Of a stretch of 64,000 nt of DNA, positions 34,878 to 43,350 are shown one piece after another. A program made the position numbers and the translations under genes. The first letter of the stretch is position 1, and every line of letters begins with the position of its first letter. This DNA comes from Bin87 sp034423575 (GTDB lineage Bacteria; Chloroflexota; Dehalococcoidia; Lucifugimonadales; UBA3495). The notes beneath the pieces are model-generated. The model had not been told where the DNA came from. It saw nothing but the letters and a program-made list of their open reading frames with translations, and did not search any database. The DNA is taken from the NCBI GenBank assembly GCA_034423575.1, contig DAOUIF010000041.1:11619-75618 (forward strand), in the 5' to 3' direction.

Positions 34878-35448
34878 CCGCAGACGTTCCCGGCGTTTTC
34901 AAAGGCCGGCGTCTCCGCGGAGCCAATTTCCGGACGCGGCACCGCAGGTTCCCGAAGATGCGGTAGTGGTTGCTCGAGTGATCCGCGCCCACGGATCCGA
35001 TGGCGCCATCCGGGTCCAACCCTATTCCGATAACCCCGGCCGGTTCCAAATTGGCGGCAATGTGACCGTGGGCGGGATAACCCACGTCATTTCGGATTTC
35101 CGAACGCTCCCCGGAGGTTACGCCATTCTCCGCCTGGAGGGGTTGGAGAGTGTGGACGCTGTCCGAGCCTTGGCCGGTCAATGGCTCGTCGCGCCGACCA
35201 ATTCGGCGCCTGACCTTCCGCCCGGCGAGTACTATCATTACCAACTGGTCGGCCTGAACGTGGTAACGGACCAGGGCGAGGATCTGGGCACCTTGCAAGA
35301 GGTGCTGGTGACCGGCAGCAACGACGTCTACGTGGTCAAGTCTGGATCTGGGAACGAGATCCTCCTGCCCGCCGTTTCCCAGGTGATAAAGGAAGTGGAC
35401 CTACCCGCCGGCCGGATGCTGGTCCACCTCATCGACGGCTTGCGTTAG
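34870..35448 (+). CDS. rimM: Ribosome maturation factor RimM
   Basis: 192 residues from a TTG at 34870 that overlaps the khpA stop. The first 35 residues are basic and poorly conserved, so the true start may be later; the conserved body begins VVVARVIRAHGSDGAIRVQP. The PRC-barrel half (YYHYQLVGLNVVTDQGEDLGTL, LLPAVSQVIKEVDLPAGRM) is intact. It helps form the 30S head with S19. The usual next genes trmD and rplS are not here; the next genes run the other way. Confidence 0.92.
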   Translation: MSSRRRSRRFQRPASPRSQFPDAAPQVPEDAVVVARVIRAHGSDGAIRVQPYSDNPGRFQIGGNVTVGGITHVISDFRTLPGGYAILRLEGLESVDAVRALAGQWLVAPTNSAPDLPPGEYYHYQLVGLNVVTDQGEDLGTLQEVLVTGSNDVYVVKSGSGNEILLPAVSQVIKEVDLPAGRMLVHLIDGLR

Positions 35449-35461
35449 TCGTCGGCAACTC

Positions 35462-35941
35462 CTAATCCCCAACGGCCGCCGCATGCCGTTCCGCGTGGGC
35501 ATGCCGGTGCTGGTCCTCGTCGGCGAACTCGTGGTCCTCGCACGCGACCCAACGTGAACCGTCGGAGAACCATTCCTTCTTCCAAATGGGGACGATGGTC
35601 TTGATCCGGTTCACCGCCTCGTGGCAAGCCTCGAACGCGGCGACCCGGTGGGGCGAGGCCACAGCCACCACCAGGCTGATATGGCCGACGTCAACCCGGC
35701 CGGTGCGGTGGGCGATGGCGATGTCCTCGATGCCGAAGTCGGCGCAGAGGGTATCGCGCACCTCTTCCATCTTCTTGACAGCCATCACGTCGTAGGCTTC
35801 GTATTCCAGCCTGGTAACGGTCTTGCCGCCGAAGTTGTCCCGGGTGGTGCCCAGGAAGGTCACCACGGCGCCGTTGCCGTCCTTGCGCACGGAGTCGGTC
35901 ACCGCTACCGGATCCAGGGGTTCGTCAGTCAGGATGATCAT
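35462..35941 (-). CDS. moaE: Molybdopterin synthase catalytic subunit
   Basis: 159 residues. GAVVTFLGTTRDNFGGKTV, IAHRTGRVDVGHISLVVAV and the catalytic lysine in PIWKKEWFSDG are conserved. The last 20 residues form a His/Glu/Asp-rich tail (DEDQHRHAHAERHA) that could hold metal or just be flexible. It adds two sulfurs to cyclic pyranopterin using the MoaD thiocarboxylate. Next to moaD, 16 bp away. The product would serve the nitrate reductase at 58430. Confidence 0.93.
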   Translation of the reverse strand: MIILTDEPLDPVAVTDSVRKDGNGAVVTFLGTTRDNFGGKTVTRLEYEAYDVMAVKKMEEVRDTLCADFGIEDIAIAHRTGRVDVGHISLVVAVASPHRVAAFEACHEAVNRIKTIVPIWKKEWFSDGSRWVACEDHEFADEDQHRHAHAERHAAAVGD

Positions 35942-35957
35942 GGCTTGGAGACCTCCG

Positions 35958-36209
35958 TTACCCCAGTCCTCCGCTGACGGGAGGTATCAGGCAAACCTCG
36001 TCGCCGGGGCTCAGGGCTAGATCGTCGTCGGCGTATTCGGCGTTCACCGCCACCACGATGCGCACCTCGGGCGGTGCCAGTCGCGGATACAGGCCCCGCA
36101 CCACGTCGGTGAGCGCTCCCACCGTGGCGCCTTCCGGCACCTCCACGGTGATTAGCGAGGCGCCGGCGCGCTCCCGGTACAGGGCGAATAGTCGAACTTC
36201 AAATTGCAT
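35958..36209 (-). CDS. moaD: Molybdopterin synthase sulfur carrier subunit
   Basis: 83 residues from the ATG at 36209; a longer open frame upstream is not conserved. Ubiquitin-like fold: VRLFALYRERAGASLITVEV, VNAEYADDDLALSPGDEVCLIPPVSGG. The chain should end in Gly-Gly; here it ends SGGLG, with two residues after the usual pair, which is odd: the C-terminal thiocarboxylate needs a free GG. Either the tail is trimmed or the ending is a real variant. Encoded just upstream of moaE on the same strand. Confidence 0.88.
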   Translation of the reverse strand: MQFEVRLFALYRERAGASLITVEVPEGATVGALTDVVRGLYPRLAPPEVRIVVAVNAEYADDDLALSPGDEVCLIPPVSGGLG

Positions 36210-36258
36210 GGTGGCAAGGATTATGGGCAGTGGCCGGCGGGGTGTCAACGGGCGACGG

Positions 36259-36924
36259 CTATATGATGCCACGCCGTCTCAATTGTTCGATGAACATCGC
36301 GACGATACCGGCATGAGGTTGAGATGGATCTTGATATTTGCTGACGACGGTTGACCTTTCTCGCCCCGGACTTGCCGTCAGCAGGTCTTGGACTAAAACA
36401 CCGATTAGATTGAACCGGCTGTTGCGCAGCCGTGTTTCGTTCAACCCAAGGTCATCAATGGTGTTTTCGGCTTTGAGCCGGGCGTCGCGGGTCAAGCCGG
36501 ATTTGGCGACAATTTCGCCGGTGAGCGGAGCATAATCTAAATGCTCTTCCGGCCGTTCCGGCAGATCAGCGGCCCACGGATCAACATAACCTGTATCCGG
36601 CCACTGGTCGCCCTTGGTGAAGTTGCACCGTTGGCAACTGGAGACCCAATTCTCCCATTCGTAAACCAGGTTGGGGAAACGACTTCGAGGCCGAAAGTGA
36701 TCTACCGACGATTGCAACTCGCCGGGCGGCTCAAAGCGTCGTTCGCAATACCCGCATTTCTGGTGGAACCGCTCACGCAAGTCAACTGCGAACGCGGTCC
36801 AATAGTTGTGCTGGTCTGGACGTCCTCCGGTACCCTGTCGGAAATGCTGCACCCATAGGTGGGTGTATGTACGGGCGTAGTGGGCTACTCCGCATGGCGC
36901 CGGTCCACGATCTATCCACCGCAT
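36259..36924 (-). CDS. ptuB: Septu-like HNH nuclease PtuB
   Basis: 221 residues. A beta-beta-metal HNH centre: CGYC at 57-60, DH at 75-76 within QSSVDHFRPRSRF, and CQRCN at 97-101 with the following Lys. The opening MRWIDRGPAP and the arrangement C-x-x-C / D-H / C-x-x-C-N match the TIGR02646-type nucleases found as PtuB in Septu anti-phage systems. It starts five bases after the stop of the AAA ATPase gene, the conserved partner PtuA. DNA cleavage after phage sensing is the known role of the family; here it is inferred. Confidence 0.75.
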   Translation of the reverse strand: MRWIDRGPAPCGVAHYARTYTHLWVQHFRQGTGGRPDQHNYWTAFAVDLRERFHQKCGYCERRFEPPGELQSSVDHFRPRSRFPNLVYEWENWVSSCQRCNFTKGDQWPDTGYVDPWAADLPERPEEHLDYAPLTGEIVAKSGLTRDARLKAENTIDDLGLNETRLRNSRFNLIGVLVQDLLTASPGRERSTVVSKYQDPSQPHAGIVAMFIEQLRRRGII

Positions 36925-36929
36925 TGAGG

Positions 36930-38336
36930 CTAGGCCCCATCCTGTGATAACTCGGTTTCGAGAGAAACCAGGAAACGGTGCATCAACTCCGCGTACCGTT
37001 CATTTTGAGGATTGACCGGGCCCTTGGCCAGCAGGTCCTGGTTCACCTGCCGCCGCAAGGCGTTCATCTCGTCCTCTTCCGCCTCGGTACGCGCTTCTTT
37101 ATCGCGCAACTCTCTCAGCCGGTTGGCCCGCTGCACCGTAAGCTCGTCCGTAGGGTCGTCAATCCCCATGAACGTGCGGTAGATCTCGTCCGCCGTCCAC
37201 CCGATGATGTCCTGCTCGTTGCGCGACCAGACCACTTGCCCGGTTGCGTCCCGCTTGAGCAGGTGAACCTGTCCCTTCTTCAACCCGGCCACCATCATCG
37301 GCGAGTGGGTGCTGGCGAAAATCTGCACGTTGGGGAAGTGGCGTTGCAACGTCGGGATGATGCGCCGCTGCCAGGAGGGATGCAAGTGAGCGTCAATCTC
37401 GTCGATGATCAAGATGCCGGGCCGCTTCTTCCAATCAGATGTGCCACCGTAGTAGCGAGCCATACCTATCATGAAATAAGACAACCATTCAATGACTGAA
37501 ATTGTTCCATGGCTTAGTTCGTGCATCTCGACTTCGCCGTCAATGGTCTGCGAAACGTAACCGAACTCTTCATCTCTGACCCTATACACCCCTTTAGCAA
37601 TGTTGACCACAAATCCGTCAATGATGGCTCCAATAATATGCGCAATATCTTCAAATACTTCGCGGCCGATGTTTGATGTACTGTGGCGCAAGGCAGCCAG
37701 TTCCGCAATCTTGAAATTATCAGCGCCAATTATGCCCTCTTCACCATAGTAAGCTTCACCATCAGCTTCAACGATTTCTGGAACGAAGTTGTCATGAATT
37801 CTGATGTCAGAGTTGAACTCAGTAAAGTGCACGTCTTCACCATCAACCACGATGGGCCGGTACTGCTTTGCCCTGTCGTGTTGCAATGGGTTGTAGTAAT
37901 CGACGTAACCATGTTCTTTGATGAAATCATTCCATCGGCTCATGATCTCGCGATTTGACTCTTCTTGTCCGTCCACAACCGCGAATAGAACATCATCATC
38001 CCTTCCGGCGCAGAGCCATCCTTCTCCCCAACTCGGCGAGAACAATTTAGGAAACCTGAAATACCGCCGCCTATTCCGGCTGTTTCCCCATTCTATGGCT
38101 AGCAAAGTAGGCTGATGGGAAATCGCGTACCGCGTCTTGTCCTTGAAGGCAACTTGCAAATCAGGCCCCGTGAGGCTCCGTATTATCCTCAGTATCGTGG
38201 ACTTCCCTACGTTGTTCGGCCCGATGAACAGGTTCACGTTGGCATCAAACTCCAGATTGATGCCGTCGGACCCGGTGCCATCCGGCCGGCGGCGGAATGG
38301 ACCCACGTTGGTCAGTTCTAACGAATGGATAGGCAT
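36930..38336 (-). CDS. ptuA: Septu-like AAA ATPase PtuA
   Basis: 468 residues from the ATG at 38336 (AAGGTG upstream). SMC/ABC-like ATPase: Walker A GPNNVGKST at 39-47, signature-like LSHGTIS at 274-280, Walker B ILIIDEID at 308-315 and the His of ASTHSP near 344. The middle (residues 100-260) is insert sequence without a known motif. The bases at about 37430-38110 are clearly poorer in GC than the genes around, a sign of transfer. It should sense infection and drive PtuB. No reverse transcriptase is near, so it is not the retron form. An OLD-type nuclease role is less likely, as no Toprim is seen. Confidence 0.75.
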   Translation of the reverse strand: MPIHSLELTNVGPFRRRPDGTGSDGINLEFDANVNLFIGPNNVGKSTILRIIRSLTGPDLQVAFKDKTRYAISHQPTLLAIEWGNSRNRRRYFRFPKLFSPSWGEGWLCAGRDDDVLFAVVDGQEESNREIMSRWNDFIKEHGYVDYYNPLQHDRAKQYRPIVVDGEDVHFTEFNSDIRIHDNFVPEIVEADGEAYYGEEGIIGADNFKIAELAALRHSTSNIGREVFEDIAHIIGAIIDGFVVNIAKGVYRVRDEEFGYVSQTIDGEVEMHELSHGTISVIEWLSYFMIGMARYYGGTSDWKKRPGILIIDEIDAHLHPSWQRRIIPTLQRHFPNVQIFASTHSPMMVAGLKKGQVHLLKRDATGQVVWSRNEQDIIGWTADEIYRTFMGIDDPTDELTVQRANRLRELRDKEARTEAEEDEMNALRRQVNQDLLAKGPVNPQNERYAELMHRFLVSLETELSQDGA

Positions 38337-38384
38337 AGCAGCACCTTGACGACCTGCGTTTTCACCCGTCGGAGACGTGCGCAA

Positions 38385-39734
38385 TCACAACGGCGGGCTA
38401 AGCGACACGTCCAGCACGCCCTCGCACCAGGCCGCGGCGGACAGCAGGCGCGCCTCCGCGAAAGGCGACGCCACCATCTGGATGCCCAGGGGCACGCCGG
38501 ATTCCGCCAGGCCAGACGGCAAAGCAATGGCCGGGAAACCGCACGATGTCCACGGGCCCTGGAATGCCGGGTCTCCAGTGTTGGTGCGGTCGGCCCGCGG
38601 AGGCGACGGCGCGCCCGGGGTGAGCAGCACGTCGCATTGCCTGGCGGCCTCCTCCATGTCCGTGGTGAATTGCCGCCGCCGCTCCAGGGCGCGGGAATAG
38701 TCGATCCCGTCCACCGCCAGACCTTCGGCCAGCATCGCCCGCAGCTTGGGTTGATAGTCTTCAGCCTGTCGCCGGTACATCGGCTCGTGAAAGGCCGCGG
38801 CTTCCACCGCCATGATCAGGCGTTGGTCTACGTAGGCAGACTCGATGCTCTCCGCCAGGGGAATTTCCTCGATCTCCGCACCAGCATCAGCCAGCCGCGC
38901 GGCCACAGTGTCCAGGTGACGTCGGCTCTCGGAATCTGCGCCCTCGTAAAAGTAGCGACGCAGCAGGCCGATGCGCGGTGCGCTCGGTTCTACAATGGCC
39001 GACAGGTAGTCGCCCACGGGCTCCCGGGAGGACACCGGATCGGCAACGTCGGGGCCGGCCATCACCTGCAACAGCAACGCCGCGTCTTCCACCGTGCGCA
39101 CCAGCCAGCCTACGGTATCCAGGTTCCAGCTCACCGGCACCACGCCGCGGCGACTGACGCGGCCAAAGGTCGGCTTGAAACCAACCACGCCGTTGTACGC
39201 GGCTGGACGCAAAACCGAACCCACCGTCTGTGAGCCCAACGCGGCCGGGCACATCCGGGCGGCCACCGCCACCGCCGATCCGCTGCTGCTCCCGCCAGGC
39301 GTGTGCGCCGGATTCCACGGGTTGTAGGTGGGCGACGGGTCCAGGCAGGCGAACTCGGTGGTCACGGCCTTGCCCAGCATCAACGCTCCGGCCCTTTTGA
39401 GCAGGGTCAACGAGGTGGCGTCGTAGTCGGGTACAAAGTCCTTGTAGACCTCGCTGCCTGCCTTGGTCGGGATGCCGGCGGTGTAGTAGATGTCCTTCAT
39501 TCCGATGGGAACGCCATGCAGCGGACCCAGCGGGCGTCCTTCCGCAACGGTAGCGTCGGCCTGGCGGGCATCGGCGAGGACCGTTTCGCGGTCCACGTAC
39601 ACCCAGGCCAGCAGACGTTCGTCCAGGGCGTCGATGCGGTTGAGGCACGCCTCGGCGAGTTCGACGGCCGTGAGCTCGCGCTGGGCGATGGCGCGTGCAG
39701 CTTCAGCGGCGGTGAGTTCGTTGGGGTTGGGCAT
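38385..39734 (-). CDS. Amidase signature family hydrolase (1)
   Basis: 449 residues. The catalytic triad Ser-cisSer-Lys is in PLHGVPIGMKDIYYTAGI (Lys) and TPGGSSSGSAVAVAARMCPA (Ser pair). The C-terminal half is substrate-specific and gives no clue. It is the last gene of a run atzG-like, amidase, PaREP1, amidase on the minus strand, so not the Glu-tRNA amidotransferase GatA of housekeeping type, which would be with gatB. Hydrolysis of an aliphatic or aryl amide is likely; substrate open. Confidence 0.88.
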   Translation of the reverse strand: MPNPNELTAAEAARAIAQRELTAVELAEACLNRIDALDERLLAWVYVDRETVLADARQADATVAEGRPLGPLHGVPIGMKDIYYTAGIPTKAGSEVYKDFVPDYDATSLTLLKRAGALMLGKAVTTEFACLDPSPTYNPWNPAHTPGGSSSGSAVAVAARMCPAALGSQTVGSVLRPAAYNGVVGFKPTFGRVSRRGVVPVSWNLDTVGWLVRTVEDAALLLQVMAGPDVADPVSSREPVGDYLSAIVEPSAPRIGLLRRYFYEGADSESRRHLDTVAARLADAGAEIEEIPLAESIESAYVDQRLIMAVEAAAFHEPMYRRQAEDYQPKLRAMLAEGLAVDGIDYSRALERRRQFTTDMEEAARQCDVLLTPGAPSPPRADRTNTGDPAFQGPWTSCGFPAIALPSGLAESGVPLGIQMVASPFAEARLLSAAAWCEGVLDVSLSPPL

Positions 39735-39740
39735 CGGTTA

Positions 39741-40100
39741 CTACTCCTGGTCCAAGAGCGTGAGCATCAGCGGAACGAAACGATGCACCGACGGGCGGTC
39801 GTAGGTGATGTCCTCGTCTTCCATCGTGCCGTTGTAGAAGTTGGAGTGGAAATGTTGGGCGGCGAGGATCCCCGACCACAACTGTTCATCGTGCACATCG
39901 TCAGCGATAGTCCGGGCGGCGTTGACCAGCGCGCGGTGGGTTCCATGCTCCAGTGCCCGCTGCTGGGCAACCGCCATGATGGCGTGCGCCGCCGCTCCCC
40001 AGAGTTTTTCGGAAGCCTGGAGCGTGTCGCCGGCGGCAAACTCCCGGTCGGACGCGGTTAGAAACTCCTGAGCGGTCTGGGTGTGGTCACGAACCAGCAT
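39741..40100 (-). CDS. PaREP1/HEPN-like protein
   Basis: 119 residues, mainly helical: FLTASDREFAAGDTLQASEKLW, then AAHAIMAVAQQRALEHGTHR and LWSGILAAQHFHSNFY. This matches PaREP1 proteins, a HEPN-superfamily group first seen in crenarchaea. Some HEPN proteins are RNases, but the R-x4-6-H motif is not evident. It sits between two amidase genes, 6 bp from the second, so a link to their control or substrate is possible. Function unknown. Confidence 0.65.
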   Translation of the reverse strand: MLVRDHTQTAQEFLTASDREFAAGDTLQASEKLWGAAAHAIMAVAQQRALEHGTHRALVNAARTIADDVHDEQLWSGILAAQHFHSNFYNGTMEDEDITYDRPSVHRFVPLMLTLLDQE

Positions 40101-40130
40101 TTCCGCGTCCTGCCGAGCGGGCTATCTTGA

Positions 40131-41552
40131 TTACACGCCGGGCGGCCGGCGCTCCCCCCAGTCCGTCGCCTGCTCGTAGGCGTATGCAGCCCGGAACAGC
40201 GTGGTCTCGTCGAAGGCTTTGCCGGCGATCTGTAGGCCAATGGGCAGGCCGGACGCGGTGAAGCCGCAGTTGATAGACAGTGCCGGCAGGTTCGCCAGGT
40301 TGAAGGGGGCGGTGAACCCGCGGCGGCCCTTGAATCCGGCGATGACGTCCTCCTTGGTGCCGAGGCCGGTGGTTTCCGGAATCAGCGTGGCGGGGACGGA
40401 AGAGGCCGGCATCACCAGGACGTCCACCTCGTCCAGCGCCGCCAGGATCTGGCTACGCAGGACATCCCGCAAGCGGGCCGACTTCTGGTACACCTTGGCC
40501 GGCAGGATGCTCCCCATGAGCAGGCGCACCTGGTTGTTGTGGTCCAACTCACGCAGCCGGTCAGTCGAGATGATGTCCCAGTTCAGCATAGCGGCGTCGC
40601 TGCTGATGATGCCGTAGGAGATCTCGGACGAATTGACGATCAGCGGTATCGACACCTCAGATACGTCGGCGCCCAGACCGGCCAGCACGCCGGCCGCGGC
40701 GATCACGGCGTCGCGCACCTCTGGGTCGTTGGCGTCGGTGTGCACACGCTCGGATATCAGACCCACCTTGAGGCCGTTGATGTCGCCGTCCAGCGCCGCG
40801 ACGTAGTCCGGGACGGGAATCTCCCACGACTGCGGGTCCTTGGGATCGTGGCCGGCGATGGCGGCCAGAGTATGAGCGCAATCGGTGACGGTACGCGAGA
40901 TTGGCCCGGCCGTGTCCATGGACCAACTGGCTCCGAATACACCATGCCGGCTGACCAGCCCCAACGTGGGCCGGATACCGACCAGGCCACAGAACGCCGC
41001 GGGCCCCCGGATGCTGCCGCCGGTGTCCTCGCCGAGCGAGGTGGCGCACAGGAACGCGGCGGTGGCAGCCCCCGAACCGCTGCTGGAGGTGCCGGGATTC
41101 CGGTTGGTATCCCACGGGTTGCGGGGCCGGCCGTAGGGGTGGCGGAAGGCGTCGCCGCTGGCATACTCGCTCATGTTGAGCTTGCCCAGCAACACGGTGC
41201 CGGCTGCCTTCAGCCGTTCCATGATGGTGGCGTCCTCGCTGGGAATGTTCTCGCCGAGGATCGTCGACCCGTTGGTGGTGAGGATGCCGGCGGTGTCGAA
41301 CTGGTCCTTGACGGCGACCGGTACGCCGTGGAGCGGGCCGCGACGGTTTCCGGCGGCGATCTCGGCGTCGGCGCGGCGCGCGTCCTCGCGGGCGCGGTCG
41401 GCGGTTACTGTGATGTACGAAGCGTAGTTGCCGTCAAGGCTGGCGATCCGCTCCAGGTAAGCCTCGGTGGCATCCAGCGACGAAATCTCGCCGGCGGCGA
41501 TCCGCTCACCCAACTCAGTGGCGGAGAGGTAGCAGATGTTGGCGTCGGGCAT
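40131..41552 (-). CDS. Amidase signature family hydrolase (2)
   Basis: 473 residues. PLHGVPVAVKDQFDTAGI carries the catalytic Lys, and NPGTSSSGSGAATAAFL with GEDTGGSIRGPA carries the Ser pair and oxyanion loop. It begins two bases after the stop of a 66-residue AtzG/GatC-like gene, the usual partner of AtzF-type amidases. Sequence identity with the other amidase of the cluster seems limited to the core, so they probably act on different amides. Substrate not determined. Confidence 0.9.
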   Translation of the reverse strand: MPDANICYLSATELGERIAAGEISSLDATEAYLERIASLDGNYASYITVTADRAREDARRADAEIAAGNRRGPLHGVPVAVKDQFDTAGILTTNGSTILGENIPSEDATIMERLKAAGTVLLGKLNMSEYASGDAFRHPYGRPRNPWDTNRNPGTSSSGSGAATAAFLCATSLGEDTGGSIRGPAAFCGLVGIRPTLGLVSRHGVFGASWSMDTAGPISRTVTDCAHTLAAIAGHDPKDPQSWEIPVPDYVAALDGDINGLKVGLISERVHTDANDPEVRDAVIAAAGVLAGLGADVSEVSIPLIVNSSEISYGIISSDAAMLNWDIISTDRLRELDHNNQVRLLMGSILPAKVYQKSARLRDVLRSQILAALDEVDVLVMPASSVPATLIPETTGLGTKEDVIAGFKGRRGFTAPFNLANLPALSINCGFTASGLPIGLQIAGKAFDETTLFRAAYAYEQATDWGERRPPGV

Positions 41553-41554
41553 TA

Positions 41555-41755
41555 TTACCCCTCCTGCTTGCGCGCTGTTTCGGACACGATTATTGGCAGC
41601 GGTTGGATGTCGGCTACGTCCGGCTCGGTGATGGCGGCCAGGGCCTCGAGCAGCCCATTAAGCGATTCCCGCACCTCCGCAACCAGGTCGTCGGGGATGT
41701 TGATATCCGCGGCTTTTGCCAAAGCCCGAATATCGGCGTCGTTCAGATCTGCCAC
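41555..41755 (-). CDS. AtzG/GatC-like small amidase partner
   Basis: 66 residues from a GTG at 41755 with GAGGTG five bases upstream; a longer upstream frame crosses a repeat fragment and is not real. The text LNDADIRALAKAADINIPDD, LNGLLEALAAI and DVADIQPLPI is like GatC and the DUF4089/AtzG proteins that wrap around and stabilise amidases. It precedes an amidase by two bases, so both are made together. Confidence 0.7.
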   Translation of the reverse strand: MADLNDADIRALAKAADINIPDDLVAEVRESLNGLLEALAAITEPDVADIQPLPIIVSETARKQEG

Positions 41756-41855
41756 TGGGCACCTCACATGCTGGGGTAGAAGCGAAAGGGCCCGGCTTTC
41801 GGGCTCACGATGGCGCAATTTTGGCGGGGCCTGCCAACCATTGTCAACAAGGCTT

Positions 41856-41897
41856 CCGATTCTGACGTTGCCCCGCCGCAAACCGGGTACGCATGAG
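41856..41897. repeat. Right-end fragment of the dispersed repeat
   Basis: GATTCTGACGTTG, then CCGCAAACCGGGTACGCATGAG, matches the right end and flank of copy 2 at 16949-17115. The rest of the element is gone. It lies in the divergent gap between the amidase operon and nhaA. Confidence 0.7.
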
Positions 41898-41966
41898 ACG
41901 CCGGAATTGGTGGTAAAATTGCCGCCGGTCTGTTTAGTCCCCGCCATTTTCGCGACCTCAGAATCC

Positions 41967-43277
41967 ATGCACGTACGGGTAGCACAACCGACACGCCAGC
42001 TCATCAGGTTGAGGAACTTCGTCCAGGAGTTCTCGTTGCCTTTGATCCTGGGCGTGGTGCTGGGACTGGTTGCCGCCAACGTCGACCACCATTGGTACGA
42101 GGCCGTGGTGGATTTTCATCCGTTGGGCGACCATGCCTACGTGTTCGCCCACCCGTTGACGGTCCATTTCATCATCAACGGGATGTTCATGTGCCTCTTC
42201 TTTGGCATCGCGGCCAAGGAGATAACCGAGTCCGCTCTCCCGGGCGGAGTGCTCAACCCCCTGCGGCGGGCAATCAACCCGCTGGCTGGAACGCTGGGCG
42301 GCATCTTCGGCCCCGTCGGCATGTATTTCGTTCTGACCTGGATCATCTACGGGGGCAGCGAGGACTTTGGCGCGGTGGCCAACGGATGGGCGATCCCCAC
42401 CGCCACCGACATAGCGTTGGCCTGGCTGGTGGCGAGGGTGGTTTTCGGCCCGATGCACCCGGCCGTGAATTTTCTCTTGCTGCTGGCGGTGGCCGACGAT
42501 GCCATCGGCCTGGTCATCATCGCGGTGTTCTATCCGGACCCAAACCATCCGGTCGAACCGGTTTGGCTCGCCTTCGTCCTGGGCGGGATGGCTGCCGTGT
42601 ATATCCTGCGACGCTTTCGGGTGCGGTGGTGGCCGGTGTACATCCTGATCGGTGGAACGCTTTCCTGGATCGGACTGGCCAAGGCGGGCGTGGAACCCGC
42701 GCTGGCCCTGGTGCCGATAGTTCCCTTTTTGCCCCATTTCGCACATGGCGAAGGTGAAAGCGAGCAAGACAATCCCGACCACGATGCGGCCGGCGCGTCG
42801 CATCCACATTCGACCGCCGACGAGCACCACGCCCACAGCGTGCTGGAGGACTTCGAGCACCAGCTGAAACTGTTCGTGGACTTCGGGCTGTTCTTCTTCG
42901 CGTTCGCCAATGCAGGGGTGGCGTTCACCAGCATCGGCTGGGTCACCATGATGGTCCTGGCCTCGCTGATAGTCGGCAAGGCCATCGGCGTGACTCTGTT
43001 TTCGTGGCTGGCTTCCCTGGTCGGATTCCCGCTGCCGCCGGGAATGGGCGTGCGACACCTGGTGGTGACCGGTGTAGTTGCTGGTCTGGGATTAACGGTG
43101 GCGCTGTTCGTCGCGGGCAAGGCGTTCCCGGGGGACTCGCCATTCCAGGAGCCGGGCAAGATGGGAGCGGTGTTCAGCATCGGTGCGGCGCTGGTCGCCT
43201 TTGTGCTGGGCAGGCTGCTCAGCGTCCGCCAGGAAGGCCTCCGGTCCAGGATAATCTTCCCGTGGATTCGCAACTGA
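41967..43277 (+). CDS. nhaA: Na+/H+ antiporter NhaA
   Basis: 436 residues from the ATG at 41967. WAIPTATDIALAWLVARV and the ion-binding Asp pair in LLAVADDAIGLVII are the NhaA core; about ten to twelve membrane helices are present. A cytoplasmic loop at about residues 260-295 is His/Asp/Glu-rich (GESEQDNPDHDAAGASHP and HSTADEHHAHS), much longer than in the E. coli protein (388 residues), and may sense pH or metal. Long open codons upstream of the start are antisense to the amidase gene and are not part of it. Confidence 0.92.
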   Translation: MHVRVAQPTRQLIRLRNFVQEFSLPLILGVVLGLVAANVDHHWYEAVVDFHPLGDHAYVFAHPLTVHFIINGMFMCLFFGIAAKEITESALPGGVLNPLRRAINPLAGTLGGIFGPVGMYFVLTWIIYGGSEDFGAVANGWAIPTATDIALAWLVARVVFGPMHPAVNFLLLLAVADDAIGLVIIAVFYPDPNHPVEPVWLAFVLGGMAAVYILRRFRVRWWPVYILIGGTLSWIGLAKAGVEPALALVPIVPFLPHFAHGEGESEQDNPDHDAAGASHPHSTADEHHAHSVLEDFEHQLKLFVDFGLFFFAFANAGVAFTSIGWVTMMVLASLIVGKAIGVTLFSWLASLVGFPLPPGMGVRHLVVTGVVAGLGLTVALFVAGKAFPGDSPFQEPGKMGAVFSIGAALVAFVLGRLLSVRQEGLRSRIIFPWIRN

Positions 43278-43350
43278 CGTCCGCCGAGCGTTCGGCTTGA
43301 CCGCTCGCCGTCGCCATGCAACCGATCGAACTCGATAGGAGGATACGCCG

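Noticed and set aside
36259..38336. Retron with PtuA/PtuB effector
   Set aside because: No reverse transcriptase or msr/msd-like RNA region flanks the pair; moaD and an amidase lie on either side.
40539..41966. Very long N-terminal extension of nhaA in the same frame
   Set aside because: It is the complement of the amidase genes and has no membrane or family features; NhaA begins at the ATG at 41967.
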